Notes under the pieces: generated by a model
The model's database searches: none
What the model was told of the DNA's origin: nothing
The model's input: only the letters and a program-made list of their open reading frames with translations
Part shown: positions 1 to 6,156 of the stretch, in pieces
Numbering within the stretch: the first letter of the stretch is position 1
Layout: each line of letters opens with the position of its first letter
DNA from: an uncultured Lachnospira sp.
Lineage (GTDB): Bacteria; Bacillota; Clostridia; Lachnospirales; Lachnospiraceae
NCBI GenBank assembly: GCA_947169835.1
Contig: CAMVRH010000025.1
Span: forward strand, 1 to 9,394
Length of the DNA: 9,394 nucleotides
Reading direction: 5' to 3'
Translations under genes and position numbers: made by a program

Positions 1-954
1 GAAATGTACTTGGGCGGAATGTCATCTTCTTTGCCGGAGGATGTTCAGTATGCGATGTACCACACTGTGCCGGGACTTGAGAATGCGAAGATTGTTCGTA
101 ACGCTTACGCTATCGAGTACGACTGCATCGAGTATGGACAGCTGCTCCCAGACCTAGAGTTCAAGGCGGTTAAGGGACTCTTTAGTGCAGGACAATTTAA
201 CGGAAGTTCAGGCTACGAGGAGGCTGCGGCGCAGGGAATCGTGGCTGGAATCAATGCAGTAAAATACGCCCGCGGCGAAGAAACATTAGTGATTGATAGA
301 TCTCGTGGATACATCGGTGTGTTGATTGATGACCTTGTTACAAAGGAAAGCCACGAGCCATACAGAATGATGACATCGCGTGCGGAGTATAGATTATTAC
401 TTCGTCAGGACAATGCTGATTTAAGACTTACTCCGTTAGGATATGAAGTTGGTCTTATTTCTAAAGAGCGCTACGAATCTGTGGTGGCGAAGGAAAAAGC
501 TATTGAAAAAGAAATTGCTAGACTTGAGGAAACTTATGTGGGAGCAAACAAGAAGGTTCAAAAGGTTCTAGAGAAGTTAGAAAGCACAACTTTAAAGACT
601 GCTACTTCTCTGGCAGAGCTTATTAGAAGACCAGAACTTGATTATGAGAAGATAAAAGAGCTAGATAAAGAGCGCTCAGAGCTTCCAGAAGACATTAAAG
701 AGCAGGTAAACATCAATATAAAGTATTCTGGCTACATTGAGAGGCAGAAAAAACAAGTAGAAAACTTCAAAAAGATAGAAAGCAAGAAAATTCCTGAAGA
801 TCTAGACTATGATGATGTAATCAGTCTTCGAATTGAAGCAAGACAAAAATTACAAAAATATAGACCTATTAATATTGGACAGGCATCAAGAATATCAGGA
901 GTTTCTCCAGCGGACATTTCAGTGCTACTAATCTATATGGAGCAGAAAAAATAG
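1..954 (+). CDS. mnmG: MnmG (GidA), tRNA U34 carboxymethylaminomethyl-modification FAD enzyme, C-terminal half (5' end outside window)
   Basis: With MnmE, MnmG installs the carboxymethylaminomethyl group on the wobble uridine of certain tRNAs in the cytoplasm, using FAD, NADH and methylene-tetrahydrofolate (family knowledge). The frame is open from base 1, so the ATG at position 4 is internal and the true start lies upstream. The 317 visible residues are about half of the usual 620-630. Family signatures run in order: SLPEDVQ and VPGLENAKI near the left edge, [16 protein letters not shown], then [14 protein letters not shown] followed by [15 protein letters not shown], and near the end YSGYIERQ and [16 protein letters not shown], which belong to the helical C-terminal domain that contacts MnmE and tRNA. 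The stop is TAG. The first ~450 bases use more GC-rich codons (CGT, CGC, GCG) than the AGA/AAA-rich remainder, probably reflecting the conserved core. mnmE is expected just upstream. Confidence 0.97.
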   Translation, partial: EMYLGGMSSSLPEDVQYAMYHTVPGLENAKIVRNAYAIEYDCIEYGQLLPDLEFKAVKGLFSAGQFNGSSGYEEAAAQGIVAGINAVKYARGEETLVIDRSRGYIGVLIDDLVTKESHEPYRMMTSRAEYRLLLRQDNADLRLTPLGYEVGLISKERYESVVAKEKAIEKEIARLEETYVGANKKVQKVLEKLESTTLKTATSLAELIRRPELDYEKIKELDKERSELPEDIKEQVNINIKYSGYIERQKKQVENFKKIESKKIPEDLDYDDVISLRIEARQKLQKYRPINIGQASRISGVSPADISVLLIYMEQKK

Positions 955-971
955 GTTTTTATAATCCAAAG

Positions 972-1026
972 TTATGTAAACCGTTTAATTTTTAACAATA
1001 ACGCGATATACAATATTATGTAAACC
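972..1026 (+). repeat. Direct pair of TTATGTAAACC in the mnmG-rsmG gap
   Basis: Two identical 11-mers, TTATGTAAACC, lie at 972-982 and 1016-1026, 44 bases apart start to start, in the 89-base gap between mnmG and rsmG. The second copy ends 17 bases before the rsmG GTG. The 10-base core TTATGTAAAC recurs at 3288-3297 and, inverted, at 3271-3280 and 4791-4800. A -10-like TACAAT at 1009-1014 sits between the two copies but has no convincing -35 partner. The sequence is not a DnaA box, parS or Noc site as I know them; its function is unknown. Confidence 0.75.
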
Positions 1027-1043
1027 AAGCGAGGTTCTGAGAA

Positions 1044-1763
1044 GTGGATAAAATAGGGCTTTTAGAAGAAATCCTAAAAAAACTAAATATTTCTATAGAT
1101 GAAGACCAAAAACAAAAATTTTCCGACTACTACTCTCTTCTTTTGGAGAAAAATAAGGTCATGAATTTGACTAGAATCACAGACGAAGAAGAATTTATAA
1201 TAAAGCATTTGGCTGATAGTCTTGTGATTAGTAAAGTGATCGAGATGGAAAATATAGATAGTTTGATTGACGTAGGAACTGGAGCTGGCTTTCCAGGAAT
1301 TCCAATCAAAATAATCTATCCAAATATTAAGGTAACATTATTAGATTCTCTAGATAAAAGAGTTGGATTCCTAAAAGAAGTTATCGATAAGCTGGGCTTA
1401 AAAGATATCGAGGCGGTTCATGGACGCGCGGAAGACTTCGGACAAAATGATAATTATAGAGAAAAATATGATTTGTGCGTTTCTAGAGCTGTTGCAGACT
1501 TATCAGTATTATCGGAGTACTGCATTCCGTTTATAAAGGAACAGGGATTGTTTGTTAGTTATAAAGCCGAAGGATCTGAAGATGAAATATATGCAGCGAG
1601 AAATGCTATAGAAACTTTGGGCTCAGGACTTGAAGGAGTTTGCACAGAACAGATTCCAGATACTGATATAAACAGACAGTTTGCAATTATAAGGAAAATC
1701 ACAAAGACAGATTCTAAGTATCCTAGAAAAGCTGGAAAGCCTTCTAAGAAACCATTGAAATAA
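1044..1763 (+). CDS. rsmG: RsmG (GidB), 16S rRNA m7G methyltransferase
   Basis: RsmG methylates N7 of a guanine near position 527 of 16S rRNA (E. coli numbering) in the 30S subunit, using S-adenosylmethionine; its loss gives low-level streptomycin resistance in several bacteria (family knowledge). At 239 residues the length is normal. Diagnostic motifs are NLTRIT...KHLADSL at about residues 41-60, the SAM-binding DVGTGAGFPG at 76-85, an acidic strand end LLDSLDKR at about 99-106, HGRAED at 126-131 and SRAVADLSVL at 147-156. The tail after residue ~222 is rich in Lys, Pro and Ser and looks disordered. The start is a GTG chosen because GAGG at 1031-1034 gives a nine-base spacing; it begins MDKIGLLEEIL, in line with the family. 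It follows mnmG as in Bacillus and Clostridium. Confidence 0.97.
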   Translation: MDKIGLLEEILKKLNISIDEDQKQKFSDYYSLLLEKNKVMNLTRITDEEEFIIKHLADSLVISKVIEMENIDSLIDVGTGAGFPGIPIKIIYPNIKVTLLDSLDKRVGFLKEVIDKLGLKDIEAVHGRAEDFGQNDNYREKYDLCVSRAVADLSVLSEYCIPFIKEQGLFVSYKAEGSEDEIYAARNAIETLGSGLEGVCTEQIPDTDINRQFAIIRKITKTDSKYPRKAGKPSKKPLK

Positions 1764-1782
1764 TATTGAGTCTCAGTATAAT
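1755..1782 (+). promoter_or_regulatory. Promoter of the coiled-coil gene (-35 TTGAAA, -10 TATAAT)
   Basis: TTGAAA at 1755-1760 (5/6 match to the sigma-A -35), a 16-base spacer and a perfect TATAAT at 1777-1782. The -35 lies in the last codons of rsmG. Transcription would start near 1789, giving a leader of about 23 bases with AAGGAAAAG at 1801-1809 as ribosome binding site. This is the best-looking promoter in the window. It suggests the gene can be expressed independently of mnmG-rsmG. Confidence 0.7.
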
Positions 1783-1811
1783 ATATGAAGAAACTAATTT
1801 AAGGAAAAGAT

Positions 1812-2315
1812 ATGATTAAGAAGTATTTAAAACACAGAAAAAAGTTGTTAGAAAATGAAATAGAAAAGATTGAAGAATTATCTGAGATGAGCCAGGTATC
1901 AATTAAGCAGATAGATGCTCAGATAAACAATCTTAAAAATGAGATTGATGAAAGTTCAGAAATGTTATCAGTAAGTGTTAGAAACAACATGTCTAAAAAA
2001 GCAGACGAAGTTGAACATATGGAGGATAGCAAAAAAGAAACATATGATCAAATTGATAAGTATGCAAAAGAAATAGCTGAGAAAATGAAAGAACTTAAAA
2101 CTATCAATGAATGCCTAAATCAGCTTGATGGCGTAAATGTTTCACGTGAAACATTTACAAAAACTCCAGAAGAAAAAGTTTCGATTGGCTCCCAAGCAGA
2201 AAGAATGGTTGATCAAGGATTAAAAACAAGATTAAACTTCTGCAAAGGATTGGTTGGAGTTGATGATATTAGAGCAAAAATCGAACTTGAGAAGATAATA
2301 AAAGAAATGAAATAA
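1812..2315 (+). CDS. Uncharacterised coiled-coil protein carrying an in-frame parS site, in the noc position
   Basis: I do not recognise a family. The 167-residue protein is highly charged (Lys/Glu-rich), with no signal peptide or membrane segment. It has long heptad-like stretches at about residues 8-50 and 62-105, and a shorter conserved-looking C-terminal part (GSQAERMVDQGLKTRLNF, then a helix ending in IKEMK). A perfect parS is translated as residues 109-114, NVSRET, in the linker between the coiled coil and the C-terminal part. In Bacillus this slot between rsmG and soj holds noc, a ParB paralogue; this protein has no ParB motifs, so it is not Noc. The start ATG has AAGGAAAAG at 1801-1809. 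It has its own promoter and a palindromic terminator 15 bases after its stop, so it looks monocistronic. A role in origin organisation is only suggested by location. Confidence 0.85.
   Translation: MIKKYLKHRKKLLENEIEKIEELSEMSQVSIKQIDAQINNLKNEIDESSEMLSVSVRNNMSKKADEVEHMEDSKKETYDQIDKYAKEIAEKMKELKTINECLNQLDGVNVSRETFTKTPEEKVSIGSQAERMVDQGLKTRLNFCKGLVGVDDIRAKIELEKIIKEMK
2138..2153. other. parS: parS site 1, perfect, inside the coiled-coil gene
   Basis: TGTTTCACGTGAAACA matches the Firmicutes Spo0J/ParB recognition palindrome at 16 of 16 bases. The palindrome extends perfectly outward to 2133-2158 (26 bases). It lies entirely in coding sequence and is read as NVSRET. ParB loads at such sites as a CTP-dependent clamp and recruits SMC/condensin (family knowledge). 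The soj-spo0J genes lie immediately downstream. Confidence 0.95.
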
Positions 2316-2330
2316 GAGTGATAGATGTAG

Positions 2331-2366
2331 AAAAAAGAAATGTTTCACGTGAAACATTTCTTTTTT
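2331..2366. terminator. parS: 36-base perfect palindrome: parS site 2 fused with an intrinsic terminator
   Basis: The centre, 2341-2356, is a perfect parS (TGTTTCACGTGAAACA). It is flanked by AAAAAAGAAA on the left and TTTCTTTTTT on the right, so the whole 36 bases are self-complementary with no interruption. As RNA it would form a long stem of up to 16 pairs with a minimal loop, ending in a six-U run, 15 bases after the stop of the coiled-coil gene. It therefore looks like a terminator working in either direction as well as a ParB loading site. The parS call is firm; the terminator call rests on the hairpin and U-run. Confidence 0.85.
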
Positions 2367-2399
2367 ATTGCAATTTTTCATAGCTATTGTGAAAAGTAA

Positions 2400-2415
2400 C
2401 GTTTCACGTGAAACA
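2400..2415. other. parS: parS site 3 (15/16), upstream of the soj promoter
   Basis: CGTTTCACGTGAAACA differs from the parS consensus only at the first base. Its centre is 59 bases from that of site 2 and its right edge is 28 bases upstream of the predicted soj -35. Bound ParB could therefore influence transcription of its own operon; that is inference from spacing. Confidence 0.9.
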
Positions 2416-2443
2416 TTTTAGCTTAAAAAAGTTTCCTTTTATA

Positions 2444-2472
2444 TAGAAAAAACTCATTCCTTGTGATAAAAT
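2444..2472 (+). promoter_or_regulatory. Predicted soj-spo0J promoter (extended -10)
   Basis: TAGAAA at 2444-2449 (4/6 to the -35), a 17-base spacer and TAAAAT at 2467-2472 (5/6), preceded by TG at 2464-2465 as an extended -10. The start point would be near 2479. The ribosome binding site GAGG at 2497-2500 precedes the soj ATG by six bases. It lies just beyond parS site 3 and after the terminator palindrome, so soj-spo0J appears to start its own transcript. Confidence 0.6.
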
Positions 2473-2506
2473 ATGTAATTGGAAACACAGAGATTCGAGG
2501 TACAAA

Positions 2507-3280
2507 ATGGGAAAAATAATAGCAATTACAAATCAAAAAGGCGGCGTAGGTAAAACTACAACGTCTATTAATGTGGCTGCATGTCTAGCAGATCAAGGAA
2601 AGAAAGTCTTGCTAGTAGATATGGACCCACAGGGAAACGCAACTAGCGGAGTTGGAATTATTAGAAACGAGCTAGAGAATACCGTGTATGAACTTCTTTT
2701 AGGAGAATGTTCTAGCGAAGACTGCAAGACTGAATGCGCGGTTAAGAATCTGGATGTCTATCCATCTAATGCCAACTTGTCTGGTGCAGAGATTGATCTT
2801 ATAGGAATGGATGAGAGAGAATTTATCCTTAAAGAGGAACTGGATAAAGTTAAGAGTGACTATGACTTCATAATTATAGACTGTCCACCGGCGCTCAACT
2901 TACTAACTGTAAACGCACTTGTGGCTGCTGATTCAGTCATGGTTCCAATCCAGTGCGAGTACTACGCGCTAGAAGGATTGACTCAGCTTTTGCACACGAT
3001 CAACCTAATTCAGGAGAGACTAAACGACAAGCTAGAGATAGACGGAGTGTTGTTCACAATGTATGACACTAGAACAAATCTATCAGCTGAGGTTGTGGAG
3101 AATGTTCGAGACAATATTCATCTACACATCTACGGAACAATCATTCCAAGAAATGTAAGATTGGCAGAGGCTCCAAGTTACGGACTTCCAATTCACATGT
3201 ATGACAAGAAGTCGGCGGGAGCGGAAGCATACGAGAGTTTAGCTAAGGAATTAATAGAGAAAAACACAATGTTTACATAA
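2507..3280 (+). CDS. soj: Soj/ParA, chromosome-partitioning ATPase
   Basis: Soj is a ParA-type Walker ATPase that dimerises on ATP binding, coats DNA non-specifically and is switched off by Spo0J. In Bacillus it also regulates DnaA and hence initiation (family knowledge). At 257 residues it is full length. The deviant Walker A is KGGVGKTTTS (residues 11-20) with the signature lysine 11 and the catalytic lysine 16. The A' motif DMDPQGNATSG begins at 38, with Asp40 conserved, and Walker B FIIIDCPPAL is at 121-130. Arg189 (in YDTRTNLSAEV) and Arg218 (in PRNVRLAEAPS) correspond to DNA-binding arginines of B. subtilis Soj. The start fits GAGG at 2497-2500. The stop codon lies in the first arm of an inverted repeat (3271-3297), and spo0J follows after 78 bases. 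Confidence 0.98.
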   Translation: MGKIIAITNQKGGVGKTTTSINVAACLADQGKKVLLVDMDPQGNATSGVGIIRNELENTVYELLLGECSSEDCKTECAVKNLDVYPSNANLSGAEIDLIGMDEREFILKEELDKVKSDYDFIIIDCPPALNLLTVNALVAADSVMVPIQCEYYALEGLTQLLHTINLIQERLNDKLEIDGVLFTMYDTRTNLSAEVVENVRDNIHLHIYGTIIPRNVRLAEAPSYGLPIHMYDKKSAGAEAYESLAKELIEKNTMFT

Positions 3281-3297
3281 TAAATTGTTATGTAAAC
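3271..3297. repeat. Hairpin made of two inverted TTATGTAAAC copies across the soj stop
   Basis: GTTTACATAA at 3271-3280 and TTATGTAAAC at 3288-3297 are perfectly complementary, giving a ten-pair stem with a seven-base loop. The left arm includes the soj stop codon. No U-run follows (the next bases are CACGCA), so it does not look like a standard intrinsic terminator. It could be an mRNA element between soj and spo0J or a dyad protein-binding site; the same 10-mer recurs elsewhere in the block, which favours a DNA site. Confidence 0.7.
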
Positions 3298-3358
3298 CAC
3301 GCAAAAAAAGAGAAAAAGAGTATTAATATAGAAGAAACAATTATTATTGGAGGGTGTT

Positions 3359-4309
3359 ATGGCACTAAGAAGAGGTTTAGGAAAAGGCGTTGATTCGCTC
3401 ATCCCTACAGCAGAGGACAGAAAGGCAGCAAAGAAACCAGCTGCAGACAAACCAAAAGAGAAACCAGAAGTTCAGGTTGTAGAAAAAGAAGTTGTTAAGG
3501 AAGTGGTGAAGGAAGTTAAAGTTCCTGCTGACACTACTTTGCCGGTATCAAGTATTGAGCCAAACAGAAATCAACCTAGAAAGAATTTCGATAAAGCAGA
3601 GTTAGAAGAACTAACAGATTCTATTAAGAGATATGGAGTAATCCAACCGTTAGTTGTTCAGAAGAAAAATGATTATTATGAAATAATTGCAGGCGAGCGT
3701 AGATGGAGAGCAGCCAAACTTGCTAAGCTAAAAGAAGTGCCAGTGGTTATAAAAGAATACGAGCCACAGGAAGCATCTGAAATTGCACTTATTGAAAACT
3801 TGCAAAGATCAGATTTAAATCCCATTGAAGAGGCAAAGGCTTACAAGAATCTAATTGAAGAATATGATTTGCGTCAGGAAGATGTTGCCACTAGACTATC
3901 AAAATCTAGAAGTGCAATCACCAACTCAATGAGACTTCTGAATCTTTCAGACGAAGTGCAAGCAATGATTGAGGCAGGCGAACTTCAGATGGGTCACGCC
4001 AGAGCACTGCTCGGATTAGAATTAGAAGATTTACAAGAAAAGACAGCAAAGACGGTTGTGGACAAAGGACTTAGTGTTCGAGAGACAGAGAAGTTAGTTA
4101 AAAACATTTTGCATCCAAAGCAGAAGAAGCTTCCTATTCCTACACAGAACACAGCTGAGATGCAAAGACTTGCAGATAAGCTTAAGGAAAAATTTGGAAC
4201 AAAAGTTTCAATTAACCACAAAGCAAACGGCAAAGGAAAAATAGAGATTGAGTACTACTCCACAGAAGAGTTCGAGAGATTGTTTGAATTATTCGAGAGT
4301 ATCAAATAA
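3359..4309 (+). CDS. spo0J: Spo0J/ParB, CTP-dependent centromere-binding protein
   Basis: Spo0J binds parS, clamps onto DNA using CTP, loads SMC near the origin and stimulates Soj ATPase (family knowledge). The ATG at 3359 (316 aa) is preferred over the upstream in-frame TTG at 3347, because that TTG is part of the ribosome binding site TTGGAGGG. Order of parts: a basic N-terminal Soj-interacting motif (RRGLGKGVDSLI, residues 4-15); a Lys/Glu/Val linker with repeated KEVV at about 40-55; the ParB/CTPase domain from about 61, with GERRWRAAK at 112-120 and ENLQRSDLNPIEEA at 146-159; a helix-turn-helix around RQEDVATRLSKSRSAI (172-187); and a C-terminal dimerisation domain at about 265-316. The linker is longer than the minimal Bacillus one. 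The parS sites upstream of soj are its expected targets. The next gene begins 11 bases after its stop. Confidence 0.97.
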   Translation: MALRRGLGKGVDSLIPTAEDRKAAKKPAADKPKEKPEVQVVEKEVVKEVVKEVKVPADTTLPVSSIEPNRNQPRKNFDKAELEELTDSIKRYGVIQPLVVQKKNDYYEIIAGERRWRAAKLAKLKEVPVVIKEYEPQEASEIALIENLQRSDLNPIEEAKAYKNLIEEYDLRQEDVATRLSKSRSAITNSMRLLNLSDEVQAMIEAGELQMGHARALLGLELEDLQEKTAKTVVDKGLSVRETEKLVKNILHPKQKKLPIPTQNTAEMQRLADKLKEKFGTKVSINHKANGKGKIEIEYYSTEEFERLFELFESIK

Positions 4310-4320
4310 GGAGAAAACAC

Positions 4321-4791
4321 ATGAGAGATTTTATATATTTAGGAACGATAGTTTTAGTAATAATTGTCTTTGTTGCAGTAACATTTTTGCAGAATCTAAA
4401 AATCAAAAGATTGATGAACAGATATGAATCTTTTATGAATGGCAAAGATGCAGAAAATCTTGGAGATGCTATTGAAGAAAACTTCAAGCAGATGAATGAA
4501 ATCCAAAAGGATTATGAAGCGACAAAACAGGACATAGATGAAACGCTTCAAAGAATGAAATCTACATTCCACAAAATGGGAATTGTAAAGTATGATGCCT
4601 TCAAAGAAATGGGAGGAAATCTAAGTTTTACACTTTGCCTTTTGGACGATATGAACACAGGATTCATCTTAAATACAATGCATGGAAGAGACAGTAGTTA
4701 CACATATGTAAAAGAAATAATAAAGGGCGAAGCTTATGCCACATTGGGAGAGGAAGAAAAAGAAGCCCTAGAGAAAGCAATCAATTCTTAG
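4321..4791 (+). CDS. DUF4446 family membrane-anchored protein
   Basis: The function is unknown. The 156-residue protein has one N-terminal membrane segment (about residues 4-23, FIYLGTIVLVII...VAVTFL), then a charged, probably coiled-coil stretch (27-80), then the conserved globular part typical of DUF4446: GIVKYDAFKEMGGNLSFTLCLLDD (about 87-110), GFILNTMHGRDSSYTYVKEI and a final TLGEEEKEALEKAI helix. After the basic KIKR the C-terminal part should face the cytoplasm. The ribosome binding site GGAG (4310-4313) directly abuts the spo0J stop, so it is almost certainly co-transcribed and perhaps translationally coupled with spo0J. From memory, DUF4446 genes often follow parAB near the origin of clostridia; a membrane-associated role linked to segregation is inference only. 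Its TAG stop overlaps the first base of another GTTTACATAA. Confidence 0.88.
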   Translation: MRDFIYLGTIVLVIIVFVAVTFLQNLKIKRLMNRYESFMNGKDAENLGDAIEENFKQMNEIQKDYEATKQDIDETLQRMKSTFHKMGIVKYDAFKEMGGNLSFTLCLLDDMNTGFILNTMHGRDSSYTYVKEIIKGEAYATLGEEEKEALEKAINS

Positions 4792-4800
4792 TTTACATAA
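4791..4800 (-). repeat. Fifth copy of the TTATGTAAAC motif (inverted), DUF4446-serS junction
   Basis: GTTTACATAA, the reverse complement of TTATGTAAAC, begins on the last base of the DUF4446 stop codon. The 37-base gap up to serS otherwise holds only A-rich sequence and the serS ribosome binding site (AAGGAG, 4818-4823). No separate serS promoter is evident. Confidence 0.65.
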
Positions 4801-4828
4801 AAAAAATAAAAAGATTTAAGGAGAAAAA

Positions 4829-6109
4829 ATGTTAGACATTAAATTTTTGAGAGAAAATCCAGACATCGTCAAAGAAAATATAAAGAAAAAGTTTCAAGAT
4901 GAGAAACTACCTTTAGTAGACGAGGTCATTGATCTAGATTTAAAGAATAGAGAAAACAAGCAAGAAGTTGAAGCAATGCGCGCCAATAAAAACAAACTTT
5001 CAAAAGAGATTGGCGGGCTAATGCAGCAGGGCAAAAAAGAAGAAGCAGAAAAAGTGAAAGCAGAAGTGGCTGCGGGAAACGATAAGATTGACGAATTAAC
5101 AGAAAAGGGCCGAGAGATAGAAGAAGAAATAAAGAAGAGAATGATGGTCATTCCAAACATCATTGATGATTCAGTTCCTATCGGAAAAGATGATAGCGAA
5201 AACGTGGAACTAGAGAAGTTTGGAGAGCCAGTCGTTCCTGATTATGAAATCCCATATCACACAGATATAATGGAGGCCTTTGACGGTATCGATCTAGAGG
5301 CTGCCAGAGATGTAGCTGGTAATGGCTTCTACTATTTGATGGGAGATATCGCAAGACTCCATTCAGCCATCCTTTCATATGCTAGAGATTTTATGATTGA
5401 TAGAGGATTTAAATATGTAATTCCTCCATTCATGATCAGAAGTAGCGTGGCTACAGGCGTTATGAGTTTTGAAGAGATGGATGCCATGATGTATAAAATT
5501 GAGGGCGAAGACCTTTACCTAATTGGAACTAGTGAGCACTCAATGATTGGTAAATTTATTAACTCACACACAAAAGAGGAAGAATTGCCAATTACTTTGA
5601 CGAGCTACTCGCCTTGTTTTAGAAAAGAAAAAGGTGCACACGGCATTGAAGAGAGAGGCGTTTATCGAATTCACCAGTTTGAGAAGCAGGAAATGATTGT
5701 TGTTTGTAAGCCAGAAGAGAGCATGGACTGGTACGAGAAGATGTGGAAGAATACAGTTGATTTGTTTAGAAGTCTAGATATTCCAGTTCGTACACTTGAG
5801 TGCTGCTCAGGAGATTTGGCTGATCTAAAGGTTAAATCTGTGGACGTGGAGGCGTGGTCTCCTCGTCAAAAGAAGTACTTTGAAGTGGGCAGCTGTTCTA
5901 ACCTAACAGACGCACAAGCTAGAAGACTTAATATTAAAATTAAGGGCGAAGAAGGAAACTACTTTGCTCATACATTAAATAATACAGTGGTTGCACCACC
6001 TCGTATGCTTATTTGTTTCTTGGAAAACAATTTGCAGGAGGATGGCAGTGTAGCTATACCTGAAGCTCTAAGACCATACATGGGCGGAATGGAGAAAATT
6101 ACTAAATAG
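4829..6109 (+). CDS. serS: Seryl-tRNA synthetase (class II)
   Basis: SerRS charges tRNA-Ser, and tRNA-Sec where present, with serine in the cytoplasm. The protein is full length at 426 residues. An N-terminal domain (about 1-110) contains the long antiparallel coiled-coil arm that grips the long variable arm of tRNA-Ser. The class II core follows: LYLIGTSEHS with the TxE-type serine-site motif at 234-236, motif 2 SYSPCFRKEKG...RGVYRIHQFEK at 259-286, EVGSCSNLTDAQARR at 352-366 and motif 3 at about 383-400. Motif 3 reads HTLNNTVVAPPRMLICFLEN, where E. coli-type enzymes have LNGSGLAVGRTLVA; the key arginine is kept, so this is a subfamily variant, not a dead enzyme. Translation starts after AAGGAG at 4818-4823. 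It is probably transcribed from upstream with spo0J and DUF4446. Confidence 0.98.
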   Translation: MLDIKFLRENPDIVKENIKKKFQDEKLPLVDEVIDLDLKNRENKQEVEAMRANKNKLSKEIGGLMQQGKKEEAEKVKAEVAAGNDKIDELTEKGREIEEEIKKRMMVIPNIIDDSVPIGKDDSENVELEKFGEPVVPDYEIPYHTDIMEAFDGIDLEAARDVAGNGFYYLMGDIARLHSAILSYARDFMIDRGFKYVIPPFMIRSSVATGVMSFEEMDAMMYKIEGEDLYLIGTSEHSMIGKFINSHTKEEELPITLTSYSPCFRKEKGAHGIEERGVYRIHQFEKQEMIVVCKPEESMDWYEKMWKNTVDLFRSLDIPVRTLECCSGDLADLKVKSVDVEAWSPRQKKYFEVGSCSNLTDAQARRLNIKIKGEEGNYFAHTLNNTVVAPPRMLICFLENNLQEDGSVAIPEALRPYMGGMEKITK

Positions 6110-6156
6110 TTGGCGGATGCCAATTGTGAATGGCAAAACACCATGTTTTGCCACAA
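6110..6156 (+). other. Two consecutive hairpins between serS and tRNA-Arg
   Basis: Immediately after the serS stop, TTGGC (6110-6114) and GCCAA (6119-6123) form a five-pair stem with a four-base loop. Next, TGGCAAAACA (6131-6140) and TGTTTTGCCA (6144-6153) form a perfect ten-pair stem with a three-base loop, extendable across an AA bulge by TTG/CAA-type pairs up to the first tRNA base. Neither is followed by a U-run. They may protect the serS mRNA 3' end or guide tRNA 5' processing if serS and the tRNA share a transcript. That role is inferred. Confidence 0.6.

Noticed and set aside
1009..1014. TACAAT as the -10 of an rsmG promoter
   Set aside because: No acceptable -35 lies 16-18 bases upstream; rsmG is probably read from mnmG, and the match may be chance in A+T-rich sequence.
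972..1026. TTATGTAAAC as DnaA boxes marking oriC
   Set aside because: Only about six of nine bases match TTATCCACA, there is no dense cluster and no A+T-rich unwinding element or dnaA next to it; oriC should lie several genes upstream.
2431..2486. GTTTCC and GGAAAC as an inverted repeat bracketing the soj promoter
   Set aside because: Six-base arms 44 bases apart are expected by chance in such sequence.
3347..3358. TTG start for spo0J adding four residues
   Set aside because: The TTGGAGGG containing this TTG is the ribosome binding site for the ATG at 3359, and MALRRGLGKG fits the usual ParB N-terminus.
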